A stretch of DNA of 64,000 bases from Gnetum montanum (lineage: Eukaryota; Streptophyta; Gnetopsida; Gnetales; Gnetaceae). Both the position numbers and the translations under genes were made by a program. Below, piece by piece: positions 1 to 12,427 of the stretch (its first letter is position 1; each line of letters starts with the position of its first letter). Under the pieces are notes generated by a model, which had not been told where the DNA came from, made no database searches, and saw only the letters and a list, made by a program, of their open reading frames with translations. The stretch covers positions 135,144 to 199,143 of the forward strand of contig MNCI01003637.1 of the NCBI GenBank assembly GCA_015680685.1. Reading direction: 5' to 3'.

Positions 1-1084
1 TCCATTGTCAAAGAACAAATTATGAGGCCAACATTCCTTTGCATAAATTTTGTTGGCCAATTCCATGTTTAAACCACATAAATTGGGGAAAATTTTATTT
101 TCATTTTTTCTACTTTTTCATCTATTGTGATCTCAACATAATTGTCAATAGATCGTGGCCAACTTGCATTGAAAATAGAGAGTAATGATATTGATTGGGT
201 TTCTTACACCCAAGTTGTAACATCATCATAGTTCATAAGAAAGGAGAATATGTTGAACACAACTTATGCTTTGCTTGTGACCACCTCATGATCCTTTATT
301 TCAAGTTTTATGCATATGATGATCCATGGTGAGGTTGTTGTTCACCTGGAGTCCCTAATTTTTATAGATTATGACACATGATGAAGTCATAGCTAGCTCA
401 CATTGTGACTATTAAAATTAACATGACTTGACCCATGAAAAGGTTGTGATCAACTTGTAGTGTCTTTGAACTAACCTTTAGCTATCATCATGATCCATGG
501 TGAACCTGTATTAGTAAAGAAAATAAAGGCCACAACCATCCTTCAGCTTGAAGCTAACTCATGATAAGCTTGCAATTCCCCCCTTAAGCCGAAGGCCTAA
601 AATTATTAGCTTTTGCTTCCTTGTCAACCACATAATGTTTTCACTACCACTCTTTGAATCCTTCTATTTTCGCATTCATACTAACCAACTTGTTTACTTT
701 ACAAATTGTAATTCTCAATAATAAGGATTTTACCTCTTTAAATGTCACTTGGCATATTTGTTAAATTATTTCAAATAGAGGTAGTATTAATTGGTATGGA
801 TCTCAATTATAAACTTGGTTTCAACTTATATTATTCAAGATCAAATGATTTTTAAGTTCAAGTTTAGTTGCATCAAAGGAAGAAGATGCTCAACCTTTTA
901 AAACAAAGAAGTAAATCAAAAGGTAAAATGAGAAATATCCAATACAATCATGAAGATGAATTAGAAGGCTTATTCATTGAGCTAGGTGATGAACTTAACA
1001 TGATCAAAGTTGCAAGTCAATTAGACAAGAGATGTCTTTATGTGATACTATAAAGATATGTTTAACTTAGACAAGAAGACTAAT
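1..1084. other. AT-rich stretch without recognisable gene
   Basis: No reading frame of convincing length or family resemblance was found on either strand. Short words around 'catgatccatggtga' recur near 290-330 and 480-510. A 61-codon plus-strand frame at 868-1053 lies just upstream of the fossil RT and may be its worn upstream part, but I could not match it to a domain. Confidence 0.5.
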
Positions 1085-4000
1085 ATATATAACATATTAA
1101 TTGAAGTAAATGTTAAGCTAGTGAAATAAAAGATAAGAAAGTTAAGTCCAAAGAATGTGTTCAATATAGTTATTGTTAAGAAGAATGAAATTACTAAAAT
1201 TTTTATTGATTTGAAAGGCTTGGATAAGGTAGCAATTAAGAATGATTTTCCTTTGGATAGGATTAATGTATTAGTATTAGAGTTGCACAATGGAATAAGG
1301 TCCTTAACCTTAGTTTATCTAAAAAATATTAGCCTCAAAGTTCTTCAAATTTTTGAACCATGAGTGGCATGACAAGTTAGGACTCAGTTGTGTTATAATA
1401 CCATGAGTCATGGTGCCTGATCACAGGTCACAATATTAAAATGTCAAACTATAAGACAAACGTGAGGTAATCACAAGTTGTGATATGCAAAAAGTTCTGA
1501 AATGAACTCAACATAATTTGAGGTAAGGTTATGGCCTTCACCATGGATTGTGATGAGCTCATGAAGTTGTTGAGAAATAGAAAGAAATATAGATGAAAAT
1601 TCCAACTTTGGAACTAGACATATATGTTAACTTTAACCTTACTTATAGGCATTAAAACATGTCATATAACCTCTAAAAATGATCATGGAGGCTATAATTG
1701 AATAAAAAACATCAAACACATTAATAATTAAATAAGACCTTGTAAACCTAATTAGATTGTATGCTTGATTCTTAATATGAAAATAAAACATAAAAAATAG
1801 TGTTATATTATCCCTTTGATAGTTAAATTTTCTCAAAATCAAAATTTTTTCACACTTTAGTTGTCAAATTCTTGTAATCAAATTGTAGGAATGGTAATTG
1901 TGAAAATAGGTTCAAATTGAGAGTATGTGATTCCACTTGAGAGAATGAGAATCAACTTGTGAAAATGCAAGAAAAATTGACAGAATGAGAACTACATGTG
2001 AGAAATGATGTAAGAAAACTTTTAACTTCTAAATCATGGTATCTTTTTAATGGGAGAGCTTCTTATGAAACATTATTGCTATAATGTAACAATGATAAAG
2101 GAGAGCTCTTAGAGCTTTAAATAATAGTAGTAAGGGGATAGAAAATGGTACTTGAAAGAAGAAATAACAACTTAACTAAATCCATGTTCTATTACTTGAA
2201 TTACAACTTTATAATGCTATAATAAAACTCTTTCTTTTAACTAACAATATTTAATAACACACAAAAATGGAGGTGAGGACTCTCTTATTAAATCAAGAGT
2301 AGTGACTTATAAATAACAAAAATGACACTAACATGATGCTCCATGAATAAGCATAATTACCATAAAGATTGTAATAACTTTCAATAGTAATCACTAACGA
2401 CTAGTGGCAATAACAACCACTAGTGCCCATGACACTTACACATGATGAACATAACTTGATTACTCTTTTTTATTTAATACATCTTCTTCACTATCTATGT
2501 TACATGGCACAAGAAGAATAGATGAGAAAATCATATTCTACTTATTTTTCATCCATGTATAAAGTTTAGTAAAATATGAAGTCTTAATTAGAGGGTTATT
2601 AATGATAAAACAATTTGGAGAATCAAAGATTAAAATTTTGGAGAATCATACATTAACTTCAAGACATGTATGCATGCATATAGAATTATTTATCCTCTTG
2701 TTTTAATATATAAAAAAATTAATGATATAGATAAAGTAGATATAAAGCTTATTCCAAGAATGGATAATTCAATGGTTGATGCATTAGTAAATTTGTCTTC
2801 ATTTAGTTTGAATGAGAATAAACTATTTATTAATTTAGAGTTAAGAATGATAACTAAGCTTATTTTTAAGGAATACCTTGTAAAATAGGAAAGTAAAGGT
2901 TGAACAGCTATTGTACAATATGATCGTGATAGCTGGTAGAATGAAATTGAGAAGTACTTACTATACTAGAAACCTCTTGAAAACCTTGCTCTGAAATAAC
3001 AAGTAGTATTCAAAATTAATGTATATAATTAAATTTTCATAGGGGTAGGTTGTATAAAAGGTTCCTAATAGGCATTCTATTAAGATGTTCAAAAATTCAA
3101 AGAGTAACAAAAGATATTGCAGGAATCATAATTAGGTACTTGTGGAGCACATCAATTTGCTCAGACTTTATATCATCATATATTGATCAAGGGTTATTTT
3201 TACTAGAATCCATCCTAGGATTTTTAACATTATGTTAAGAAATGTACTCATTATCAAGAGAATGAAGATTTTTTGTATCAAGATATAATAAATTTGCAAC
3301 CTAAAGGGTATATGATAATTTTTAGGCATTAGGAATTAAACATCATTGAGAAAATTACACCTCCTTCATCTACCTACCATAAGTTCATTTTAATAGCTAA
3401 TTTTTGTTTGAATTAGTTGAAGTAGTTTCTTTAAAGAAGATTACATTCAAGGTAGTATGTAAACTTCAACAGTAGAAACATATATAGTTGTTTTAAGATT
3501 CCTAACAAGATTATTGTATATAATAGACCACAATTTAAGTTAGAAAAATGAAAGAAATGTATCAATAATATAATAATTTATAATCATTTTCTAGTCTTAA
3601 ATATTAATAGAATCAATAAATAAGATGATCATCAATATGCTAAAGAAACTTCTTTCACATAAGAAAAAGAAATGTCTTGTGAAACTTAACCTAGTACATT
3701 TGAAATATTACACTATGCCAACAACTACTTGCATGAGTTCTTTCTTATTACTTTATGGTTTTAAATATAAAGTATTTCTTGAGAATATTATTAAGAAGAC
3801 TACTTGATTATTTATTACTAGAGAGCTAATAAATCAAGATAAGAATGATTCAAATTGAAGAACCTAAAAACAATCATACCAAGATAAAAGAAAATTATGA
3901 GATTTAACAAGATTAATTGGCTAGGACATATAATAAGAATTTGAAACCATAGAAATTTAACATTGGATAAAAGGTATGGAAGAACAATATTAATCCCATT

Positions 4001-4144
4001 GGAAAAACCTCCAAATTTTTCCCAAATTGGCTTGATGCTTCATAGCTAGAAAATTTAACAAAGGAACTTATCAATTATTTAATAGTTAGAAAACTTCAAA
4101 AAGAACCAATTAATCCTAAATATCTAAAATCATTTTATGATTAA
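1085..4144 (+). pseudogene. Fossil pol of a Tat-type Ty3/gypsy retrotransposon (element K)
   Basis: This is the polyprotein that would copy and integrate an LTR retrotransposon, now broken by many stops and frameshifts. In order I can see: the linker before RT (KIRKL, about 1130); RT at 1157-1300 (IVKKNEITKIFIDLKGLD, then KNDFPLDRINVLV); an RNase H tail of the additional RNase H type at 2720-2805 (KLIPRMDNSMVDALVNLSS); integrase zinc-finger remains at 3050-3280 (GILLRCS, HYVKKCTHYQ); integrase core at 3330-3540 (ITPPSS, HKFILIANF, IIVYNRPQF in place of IITDNGPQF); the distal core at 3625-3800; and a C-terminal end SFYD at the stop codon 4142-4144. The YxDD part of RT is not recognisable between 1300 and 2640, so something is deleted or inserted there. 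No LTR could be assigned. The additional RNase H and the integrase wording point to the Tat lineage; Athila is the main alternative. Confidence 0.78.
1300..2640. other. Unassigned segment inside fossil pol K
   Basis: The RT palm and first RNase H would be expected here but are not legible. The stretch at 1365-1560 has repeated words (catgagtcatggtg, tcacaagttgtga), which may mean a small insertion. No gene is supported. Confidence 0.4.
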
Positions 4145-4933
4145 TCAAAAATCTATAATATGACATACATCTTAGCATATAATTTCTTTTTCTTCTTTAT
4201 GTATTTATTGATTGAAAAGTTTAGATTTACAAGAAAATCAGAGGAAAATCATATCAAGTGATTTTTCTTTTTGTCCTATGATTTTTTCACTTATTTTCTA
4301 TTATTCATATGTTGAAGATAACTAGTGTATCCATTCCAAGTGTGGTTGCATATTCTTCATTATTGATAGTATCATGCAACATGTTAGAGATATTGAAAAA
4401 ATTGCTATTGCATCAATAAATTTCATCATGGAGAATTCTTCTTCATGTATTCTTAAAGATAAATAGTTTAGTCATTGTTAGTTATAACAACCCTTATCAT
4501 AAATTTTAAGAATAAAAAATTACATTGATCACACCTCTAGCCTCAACTCACATGTTCTCTACTTCTTTGCTAATAACTCTATTGTAATTTACTACCTTAT
4601 GCACCATGAAAATATTCATCCATTTTAAGCCTTACTCTATGAATAGTTAAACATTTAAAGAATCCTCTTGATACAAGAATATTTTTTTTTTACTAATTTT
4701 TGGTGTGTTTTTCCACATCATGTTGTTACAAAACCTTATGTAGAAGCAAGAGGCATAACCATCCACACTAAAATTGTTTTTTCCTTTTATTTTTCTAAAA
4801 ATGAAATTGTTAGAACTTAAAACTTTACATGCATTTACTTATTTAATTTAATGTTATTAAATGCATTTTAATAGGTTGGTTGTAGTTTTATGGACTAAAT
4901 GACAAAATTATATTATTATTATTATTTCAATAA
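4145..4933. other. AT-rich stretch, nothing recognised
   Basis: This follows the pol stop of K and could hold its 3' UTR and LTR, but no LTR boundary, polypurine tract or ORF stands out. Confidence 0.45.
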
Positions 4934-5052
4934 GGTGTTACCGTAGTGGTAAGAATTTTGATTTGAAAAGTCTTCATCATGGATTTGATTCTAGTGGGCA
5001 ATGTTGAGTTATAAAGTTCTATGTGGACTATATATCTTGGGGAGTACCTATG
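4934..5052 (+). repeat. tRNA-derived SINE, copy 1
   Basis: The head reads like a worn tRNA with both internal RNA polymerase III boxes: an A-box-like 'tagtggtaaga' near 4944 and a B-box-like 'ggatttgattcta' at 4981-4993 (canonical GGTTCGANTCC). The body continues 'gttataaagttctat' to 'gagtacctatg'. The same body follows the second copy at 5561, so this is a repeat family rather than a single decayed tRNA gene. The family name is unknown to me. Confidence 0.6.
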
Positions 5053-5560
5053 TTTCAATTACTGTTACTATTAGTGTTGTTATTATTATTATTATATATA
5101 AGTGAATATAATTTTCTTGTTAAAATATTTTTTTTGAAGTTTTATGTCTTGTTTTTATTGTAATTAATGCTCAATATTAGACCTTTTATATATTTTATGA
5201 TTAATATTCAAATCTAAACACCCCAAATTTTTTTTCTTTTAGTTATCATGCTTTTACAAGTATTTAACTATGCATATTTTGTTTTTTATTATGCACATTT
5301 AGTTATGCATCTTTTATTATTTATCATGTACATGTGATTTATACTCTATTCATTGAGCATTTAAACAATACCCTTACACAGGTCATATCCTCTCTCACTT
5401 TTTCTCATCAAACCATAATTCTAAGTTCATTTTTAATTATAATTAAATACAAATAAAATAAATTTATTAGGAAAGTGTGTTATGATGATGTCTTACCTAA
5501 CATTTGATCTTACCAATGTATCCAAGATATTCAAAAATGTTAACTTTAAATAATGATTTG
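5053..5560. other. AT-rich stretch, nothing recognised
   Basis: A TTATTATTATTA run lies near 5080 and T-rich tracts follow. There is no ORF, RNA gene or terminal repeat that I can support. Confidence 0.45.
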
Positions 5561-5665
5561 TTAGCCTAGTTGTATAGATTTTAGCATGATAACCCTAGGT
5601 CACAAGTTTGATTTAACTAGGTAGCACTAAGTTATAAACTTCTATAAATCTCAAGATGTACCTAT
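5561..5665 (+). repeat. tRNA-derived SINE, copy 2, interrupted in its tail
   Basis: An A-box-like 'tagttgtatag' lies near 5567 and a B-box-like 'caagtttgattta' near 5602. The body 'gttataaacttctat' to 'gatgtacctat' matches copy 1 at 4934. The solo LTR D1 begins right after 'cctat'; the same five bases recur at 28097-28101, followed by a T run (cctatttttc), as expected for the rest of the SINE tail. Confidence 0.6.
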
Positions 5666-5837
5666 TGATGAGAGCAGTTACTCTAGCAGTTACTCTAGTA
5701 GTTATTCTAATTATTAGAGCAGNATGCTCTCATCAATAGGTACATCTTGAGATTTATAGAAGTTTATAACTTAGTGCTACCTAGTTAAATCAAACTTGTG
5801 ACCTAGGGTTATCATGCTAAAATCTATACAACTAGGC
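5564..5837. repeat. Perfect 113-bp inverted repeat bounded by single Ns
   Basis: Bases 5725-5837 are the exact reverse complement of 5564-5676, which covers the SINE body and the first bases of LTR D1. The second arm lies between lone N bases at 5723 and 5838. An exact fold-back between two Ns inside old, diverged repeats is best read as an assembly or gap-filling artefact. Confidence 0.85.
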
Positions 5838-5863
5838 NTTACTCTAGTGGTTACTTTAGTAGT

Positions 5864-6046
5864 TGATGAGTGGCAAGGTACCCCTACACTCAACCATACA
5901 AATACGAGTGTTACACACGCTATCTAGTCGAACTCCGCAGACTAAGTGCCTACACGCCTTATGGAACACTTAGGGTTAATCATTCGTTGTCTTCCCAGAC
6001 TTACTTGTGTTTGTCACGGTTGTATGGTTAAGTAAGTCTGAGGTAT
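5864..6046 (-). repeat. 3' LTR of C, distal (U5) piece
   Basis: It begins TGATGAGTGGCAAGG on the plus strand (the complement of the LTR end) and breaks off at 'gtctgaggtat', where B was inserted. It matches 26427-26610. Confidence 0.88.
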
Positions 6047-7184
6047 TGTACCACCTGAAATCGTCGGTCTCCGGCTGAAAGGAAAAAAAGACCGTGGGAT
6101 CGCAGGACGCACACAGAAGACCCTACCTTTGCTTGAGGACGTGCTGGAATGCATGAAGGTAGAGTACCCTGGGTGGTCCGCATGCAGATCAGACAAGGAT
6201 TTACCCGAACGTATGCCGAAGTGCTATACGCTGGGTTATGTGTAAACGGCGTAAACGGGCGTAAACGAGAGCGTAAATAGCGTAACAGATGTGAACAGGG
6301 CATAAATGTGAATGAGCGTAAACAGAAAAACGTGCAAGAAATTAGCGTAAACTGTAAACAATGGTATTACAGAGTCAAAGTACAGTGCACCGGTCTAACG
6401 CAGTTGTGATGAACACAAGGCGGACGAAAAGCCTCGGTGGATGCAGGGATGACTCGGTTGGTTCGCACGGTAGGCGGAGCGTAGAGACTGTGTGCACGAC
6501 ATACAGGGCATTCCAGCATAGGAGGGTTTTAGCTCTGGTGCGTAGCGTAAATGTCTCTTGTATGCCCTGGGATGTTTGCCAACCAACCTCGTTGAAGTGG
6601 AAAATTAGGGTTTTTATACCGGTTGTTACGCTAGACTCAGGTTAGGAGACACGTGGTGCGTTGACTAGGTGCATACAATTTACAAATATACAACATATTA
6701 CATCTGCTGGGTGTATACGCAGGGCGTATATGCTACATCAGGCCGGCATACACACTGGGCGTATACGCTGGATGTGCTGGGCGTGTGTGAATTTAGGTGG
6801 AGATGTTATGGACGCTGGGCATACACGCTGAGCGTATATGCCGACAATGACTCGGCGTATACGCTGGGCATGTACGCTGATGGTTGCCAACTTGCTTCAA
6901 TTCTTGCTCTTCGGTGCTATCTTCATTCTGTCTTTGAAGATTCCATGTCGGGTGTAAACATTTGCCGTACCCGCCGAGCGTACATGTGGAAGCGTGTACA
7001 TCGAGCGTGTAATTTGGATGTCTATGTTGGGCGTATATGTTGGTACTACTTACTTAGTGAAAACTAAGTGTTTTGATCCCAAAGTTGCAATGTGTGATAC
7101 CAACTGTAGCCGTGGTTGTCCATGGGTCCTAGGGACCTGCTTCTTGCTGGAGAAGTATCAAGCTCAAAATTTTGTGGTGTTTCA
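6047..7184 (-). repeat. 3' LTR of B
   Basis: A 1138-bp direct copy of 19128-20326. The plus strand starts TGTACCACC and ends GTGTTTCA. The U3 part (about 6660-7184) carries GCGTATACGC palindromes at 6759 and 6855 and many decayed variants; the R-U5 part (6047-6590) has gcgtaaac words. Short ORFs here are not genes. Confidence 0.92.
6611..6655 (-). promoter_or_regulatory. Core promoter in 3' LTR of B (TATA box and G-box)
   Basis: On the minus strand GGTATAAAAACC places a TATA box at 6611-6618, with CACGTG (G-box, part of an ABRE-like core) about 32 bases upstream at 6650-6655. The same pair occurs in the 5' LTR. Confidence 0.6.
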
Positions 7185-7185
7185 T

Positions 7186-7197
7186 TGGCCCCTCTTT
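7186..7197 (-). other. Polypurine tract of B
   Basis: The minus strand reads AAAGAGGGGCCA just before the 3' LTR start TGAAACACC. This is the expected plus-strand DNA priming site and fixes the element's orientation. Confidence 0.8.
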
Positions 7198-7476
7198 GTT
7201 GACACTTAGAGGAATCGACCCGACAAGCATCGACAAAGAAGTGCAAAACACCACAAGCAACTTGATATAGACTTTGTTCTTTGCCACTTGACTAAACGTC
7301 ATCGCACCGTGTTCAGTAGTACATGGGATTGAACAAGTGAAATTTGTAGTTGGTAGGAGGAAAGAGATTGTGGGGATTGGTGACTCCCCAAGGAATTATG
7401 CTGGGAGATGGGATGCTCGGGTGTGCAGCACGTTGGTCCTTTTCAATAGCCATGGTTTAGCAGACTCGGGATTCAG

Positions 7477-7638
7477 ACATGCGATGTGCGTCCTTTGGCG
7501 GAACAAGGCTCTTGGTTAGTGTTCAAGAGAACTTGTTGGAAAGACCAAAGCCACGGAAGGATGTGTTACATTCTTTGGAGGAACAGGGCCCGTGTTTAAT
7601 GTTTAGGGGGGACCTGTTGGCGGAGAGCCAAAGCCATG
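7477..7638. repeat. Diverged ~80-bp direct repeat, two units
   Basis: 'ctttggcggaacaaggc' to 'gaccaaagccacg' is repeated as 'ctttggaggaacagggc' to 'gagccaaagccatg'. The units abut in the 3' non-coding region of B. Confidence 0.6.
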
Positions 7639-8232
7639 CAACTAGATGCTTCTTGACCATTTTAGACATGAGTACTTGGTTTTGAGACAACTGCCTTCCC
7701 GCCTGGGGGCTTATATGGGAAGTGCCAAGGGTCTCGCTCTTTTTTTTTGGAGATTTACGTTGATCTTGTACTCATGCTCAGGTTCCAGGCCATGTGTTGC
7801 AACTGCTGTAACGTGTTGCAGTGTACAACAGTGTGCTCAAAGTTTTGAATGTATTCGGTGTATCAGAGGTTTGGAAACAGATAGTGAATATACCAGGAAT
7901 GGGAATGTACTAGTGAACGGTTTGATTTAGTCCCGCCATGTGTGCTATGAACATTATCCCATCTTGCTGCTTGCGATGAGGTGCATTCTTGTGCGACAAC
8001 TTTGGGGTATCATCCTGCAAACACAACTCCAAGGAAATAAGAAAACCATTGGGTGAATAAACGAGCTTAGATTTGAATGGCTGCAGATGGAACAAAAGTA
8101 CTAGAGGGAATTTTGAGCACTGTGTATGAATGGCGGTGATGTTGATGAGATTGTGTGTCGGTGAACGATGCGGTGATTCTGATGAATGAGTGTGGCTGTG
8201 GAGTGAAGAGCTAGAGATGAACGTGCCAATTT

Positions 8233-8497
8233 ATAGTCTTAGCGGACCATGCAGAGGTAAGCTAGTTTATAGTCTTAGCGGACTCTGATGGTTGTGATGG
8301 TGCAGTTTACTGTCATGCTGGATGGATGCTAGTTTATCGTCATTGCGGACACTGTGGGGTATCAGTTTATTGTCATGATGCCAGGACAGTTGTGGTGTCA
8401 GTTTTAAGTCGTAACCCAGGACTGTTCTGTGGTATCAATTTACCGTCATGATTCCAGGACAAGCTATGGTATTAGTTTATAGTCGTGATCCTAGGAC
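8233..8497. repeat. Motif cluster 1: TAGTTTAnnGTCnTnnCGGAC
   Basis: About eight copies start near 8233, 8264, 8302, 8329, 8361, 8397, 8435 and 8472, spaced 25-40 bases apart, directly downstream of the pol stop. Related clusters lie at 12111-12240 and 14196-14432. Confidence 0.65.
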
Positions 8498-8519
8498 TTG
8501 CACGTACCTGAGCTTGTAC

Positions 8520-11500
8520 TCAAACGTAAAACGGTTTTAGAAACACATGATTGGTTGGATTGGCAAGCTCGTTTCCTTCCATGTCAGCTAGTTTGAATGC
8601 TCCATTGTCAAATGCTTTAATGACCAAGTAAGGCCCTTCCCAGTTGGCTAAGAATTTGTCTGGGTATTCCCAAACAGCTTTAAGCACAAGGTCGCCAACT
8701 TTGATAGGGCACTTGTTGATGTCATGCTGATGTTGTTTCCGTTGTTATTTTTGGTACCATTTGATCTGATCAAGGCGCGCATGCGTTCTTCCTCCACCGA
8801 GTCAAGATCAATGATGCGTAGATCATTGTTCTACCCGTCGTCGAGGAGTCCGGAGAGTGTTATCCTTAATGATGGTACCTACAGTTCCAAATGTAAAACA
8901 GCTTCTGAACCGTAAACCAGACTATATGGTGTCTTACCTATCGACGTTCGATGCGTAGTACGGTATGCCCACAATGCGTACACCAATTGTTCGTGCCACC
9001 TCCTCTTGCTTTGGGTAACCATTTTCTTAAGTATTGCAATAATCATCTTGTTTGTTGCTTCCGCTTGTCCATTTCTCTAAGGGTAGTAAGGGGATGAAAA
9101 TGAGGGTTTGATCCCCAGACTATCACAAAAGGTTTGGGTTTCGGCACTGCTAAATTATGGCCCGTTATCAGTGATGATTGTCATGGGAATGTCGAAACGG
9201 GTTACAATGTTTTCGAGGATGAAATTGCATACGTGTTTTGATGTAGTTTTTCGAAGTGGAGCAGCTTCTACCCACTTCGTAAAATATTCGGTTGCAGTTA
9301 TGATGAAACTATGCCCTGCAGAAGATGAGGGTGTTATTGGGCCGATAAGGTCCAATCCCCACTTTTGAAAGGGCCATGTGATTTGCGCTGTATGCAACTC
9401 ATTTGGCGGTACATGTATTAGGTTACTATGTTTTTGGCAAGTGCTACATGTTTTAACCTTGGAGAGACAGTCATACTCCATGTGTGGCCAATAGTAGCCT
9501 AAGCATCTGATTTTCGTTGCCATGGCTTTTGGCGCTATGTGTCCTCCGCATAGTCCCTCATGTACCTGATCGAAAATGGTTTGGGCATCGACACTACTAA
9601 TGCACGTTAGTAATATGCCTTCGTAGGATCGATGACACAACGTGTCCCCTACCAGGGTATACTGCTTAGAACGTTTCCGCACGGTGTATTTCTGTGCATT
9701 TGTTAGATGTCGTGGTGTTTCGCTGCATAGAAGGTATTCTTTTATGTCATCATACCACTCTACCACGTGTGTTGTACTAACAAACGTAACTGGCAACGTG
9801 TCGGGAGTATCGGTTATCGGTTTGGCATAATTGATTATGGAGCTTGGTAATGCGTGGAACATGTCTGGCGATATGTTTAATGCTAATGTGGCTAATGCGT
9901 TTGTGATGGTGTTATCATTTCTAGAAACGTGTTGAACATCAATGTTTTCGAATCGCCTCATTAGGTGTTTTGCCAAGTCGCAGTATAGTTGTAAATGTTG
10001 GGCTTTGCATGTATAGACATCTATGACTTGGTTTATGACCAGTTGCGAGTCTCCTCTGACTACAAGCCGTGTGATATCTGAAGCCAGTGCTGCCGCAAGG
10101 CCTCTAAGAAGACCTTCATACTCTGCTATGTTGTTTGTACAATGGAAGTCGAAACGATAAGCAAAGGGTTGGATCTCCTTGGAGGGATAGGTGATGACAG
10201 TGGCTGCACTTCCTCCTCGAGAGGTGGATGCTTTGTCAAAGTCTAGGATGGCATTGTAGTCGTTGGGCACTGTGTCTATGACACTTATATTCTCATTCGA
10301 GAATTCTAGCTCTATAGTCGCTTGATCGTGTGTTGGTGATGTGGCCATTTGGTTTGCTATGGCTTGACCCTTGACTGATGATTGCGCTACGTAGTACAGG
10401 TCAAACTCGGCTATCATGGCTTTCCACCGGGCTATTCGACTTGTTTCATAAATATTCCCTGTTATGGCTCTTAGTACATTATCCTTGCAAATTATGTAAA
10501 CCTGGTTACAGAAGAGGTAATGTTGCCATTTTCTTAAAGAAAAGACCAAAGCTAAACATGAATTCTCCACGTTGTTGTACTTTTTCTCATGGGCAACTAA
10601 TGCATGGCTCAAGTAATATACAGGGACTTCGGTTCTGTCATCTCGTTTCTGGCAAAGCATAGACGCGATTGACGATTCCAAAGTGGCAAGGTAGATGTAA
10701 AACGGTTTATCATTTTTGGGCGGGTAAACCGTAGGTAGTTGGGCAAGTGCTGTTTTGATGTTTTCGAATGCTTCTTGACACTGCATTCAAAATGGGCATT
10801 TTTACGTAACAGGTGGTTCATAGGTTTTAGTTTGTCCATCAGTTTTTCTATGAAGTGCTTGATAAACTGCAATCTACCTTGTAGACCTCAAAGTTCGGTA
10901 AGGTTGCCTGGTGGTTTCAGGTTTGTTATGGCCTTAAACTTATCGGGGTCCATCCGTATTCCTGCCTTTGATGCTATAAATCCAAGAATTTTACCTGTTT
11001 TGACGCCGAAGACACACTTTCTTGGGTTAAGTCTTAGTTCATACTTTAAAGAACGCTTTAATACTAAGTCTAGATCTTGTACATGTTGTTGCTCCGTTTT
11101 TGACTTAATCACAATGTCATCCACGTAGTCGTTGAGTGAGTGTAGTATGTAATCACTAAAGATAAATGTCATCGCTCTTTGATATGTGGCCCCAGTGTTC
11201 TTGAGACCAAAGGGCATCATTATGTAACAAAAGGTTCCCCATGGTGTCATAAAGATTGTCCGAAGCTGATGCTCCGGGTTGATACGTATTTGATTATATC
11301 CCGAGAAGCCATCCATGAAGGATAATAGTGCATGGCCAGCAGTTGAGTCAACAAGTTGGTCGATGCTGGGTAGAGGAAAATCATCCTTTATGGTTGCTAC
11401 ATTTAAATCCTGGAAGTCAATGCACAAGCAGATGCTTCCATTTTTCTTTGGAACAATTACCATGTTGGACACCCACTCGGCATAATCGATAGCCAGAATG

Positions 11501-12039
11501 AAACCAGCTTGATAAAGCTTGGTAATCTCATTGCGAACTGCCAATGCCACCTTGGGCTTAACCTTTCATGCTTTTTGTTTTACCGGTCTCAACTTTGGGT
11601 CAAGGATAATATTGTGTTTGACAATTCGGGGATCTAGCCCGGGCATGTCTGTGTAGGACCAAGTGAATGCTTTCATATTTTCCCTAAGCACATTCTCGAT
11701 ATCTTTGGCCAAGTGCGGTTGTAATAGTGTGCTTAATTTTAATACTTTCATTTCCCCATCAAGCATGGTAATGGGGGTTTCGGCCAATGGGTCTTTGGTG
11801 ATATTCTCTGCCTCTATGTCAAGGAATTTTGTCATGCCTTTGTAATCATCCGTTATTTGTTGTGTGGAGGCTATGACTACGTCGTCCATTGGTGAACTCA
11901 AGTTGATGAGATTTATATTAATGCCTCGTCTAATTTTGCCATATGATCCGTCAATGATTAACGGTGCGGTTAAATGTTGGCAGTCCATTGAGCTTGCTCC
12001 TGCCAATAAACAGAGAGCTGAATAAGCAAAGGGGTATCA
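8520..12039 (-). pseudogene. Pol of B: RT, RNase H, additional RNase H, integrase
   Basis: The polymerase part of the B polyprotein. From the N-terminus: a linker with FTWSYTDMPGLDPRIVKHNI; RT at 11560-10890 with PKKNGSICLCIDF, FMDGFSGYNQI and the catalytic YVDD; RNase H at about 10790-10330, whose first catalytic Asp region reads FYIYLA and looks altered; an additional RNase H at 10240-9890 (FDKAS, NIAEYEGLL, VRGDSQLVINQ); integrase with an HHCC zinc finger (HEGLCGGH, CSTCQ), core residues in WGLDLIGPI, IITDNGP and QAEATNK, and a C-terminal GPY-type module NWEGPYLVIKAF. The stop is at 8520-8522. Defects: a stop after LKPPGNLTEL (10888), a frameshift near 10785, and stops in integrase at 9155 and near 9076. 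It would act in the element's cytoplasmic particle and then in the nucleus. Confidence 0.92.
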
Positions 12040-12110
12040 TTCTGTGTCTTTTGGTGCTTTTAAACTATGTGTACATGCATAATGGTGGATTATCGTCACA
12101 TCGGGACACA

Positions 12111-12240
12111 TGATAGTTTAAGACCTTACTGGGCCATGAGTGGCAGTTTAACGCCTTACCGGGCGATAAGTGGATTGGAAGATGGCAGTTTAAGGCCTTA
12201 CCAGGCCGTGAGTGGTAGTTTAACGCCTTACCGGGCGATA
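12111..12240. repeat. Motif cluster 2: TAGTTTAAnGCCTTACCGGGC
   Basis: Four copies start near 12111, 12142, 12185 and 12215, just upstream (minus sense) of the pol frame. It is the same family as the clusters at 8233 and 14196, with GCC where those have GTC. Confidence 0.65.
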
Positions 12241-12427
12241 AACATCCAGAATGGGGTCCACAGGGCACCAGGATGTAATAATCTCTATTTTTAATAATTT
12301 TATATTTTTTATTATTTTTCCAAGGCAAATTTTAGCGAAAAATGAGCAAAAAGGCATAAAATGGTAAAAAGGAGTGACGACGGTGTAAACGGCAGTGTGA
12401 ACTGTGGCGTTAGCATCAGCAGAGCAC

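Larger units (their letters stand above)
7185..8519 (-). other. 3' non-coding region of B
   Basis: Lies between the pol stop and the 3' LTR. It starts with the polypurine tract and contains a diverged direct repeat (7477-7638) and a cluster of TAGTTTA-type motifs (8233-8497). The short ORFs show no family resemblance and no coding claim is made. Confidence 0.7.

Noticed and set aside
4934-5010. Functional tRNA gene
   Set aside because: Only the two polymerase III boxes are legible; the acceptor and anticodon stems do not pair, and a second copy shows it is a SINE.
6014-7246. Many short ORFs on both strands in the LTR of B
   Set aside because: They lie in an LTR full of CG-rich palindromes, overlap each other in several frames and are only partly kept in the other LTR.
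9108-9368. Plus-strand frames opposite B pol (also 10378-11128, 14448-15704, 16225-17569)
   Set aside because: Shadows of the minus-strand gag-pol coding sequence, with no domain of their own.
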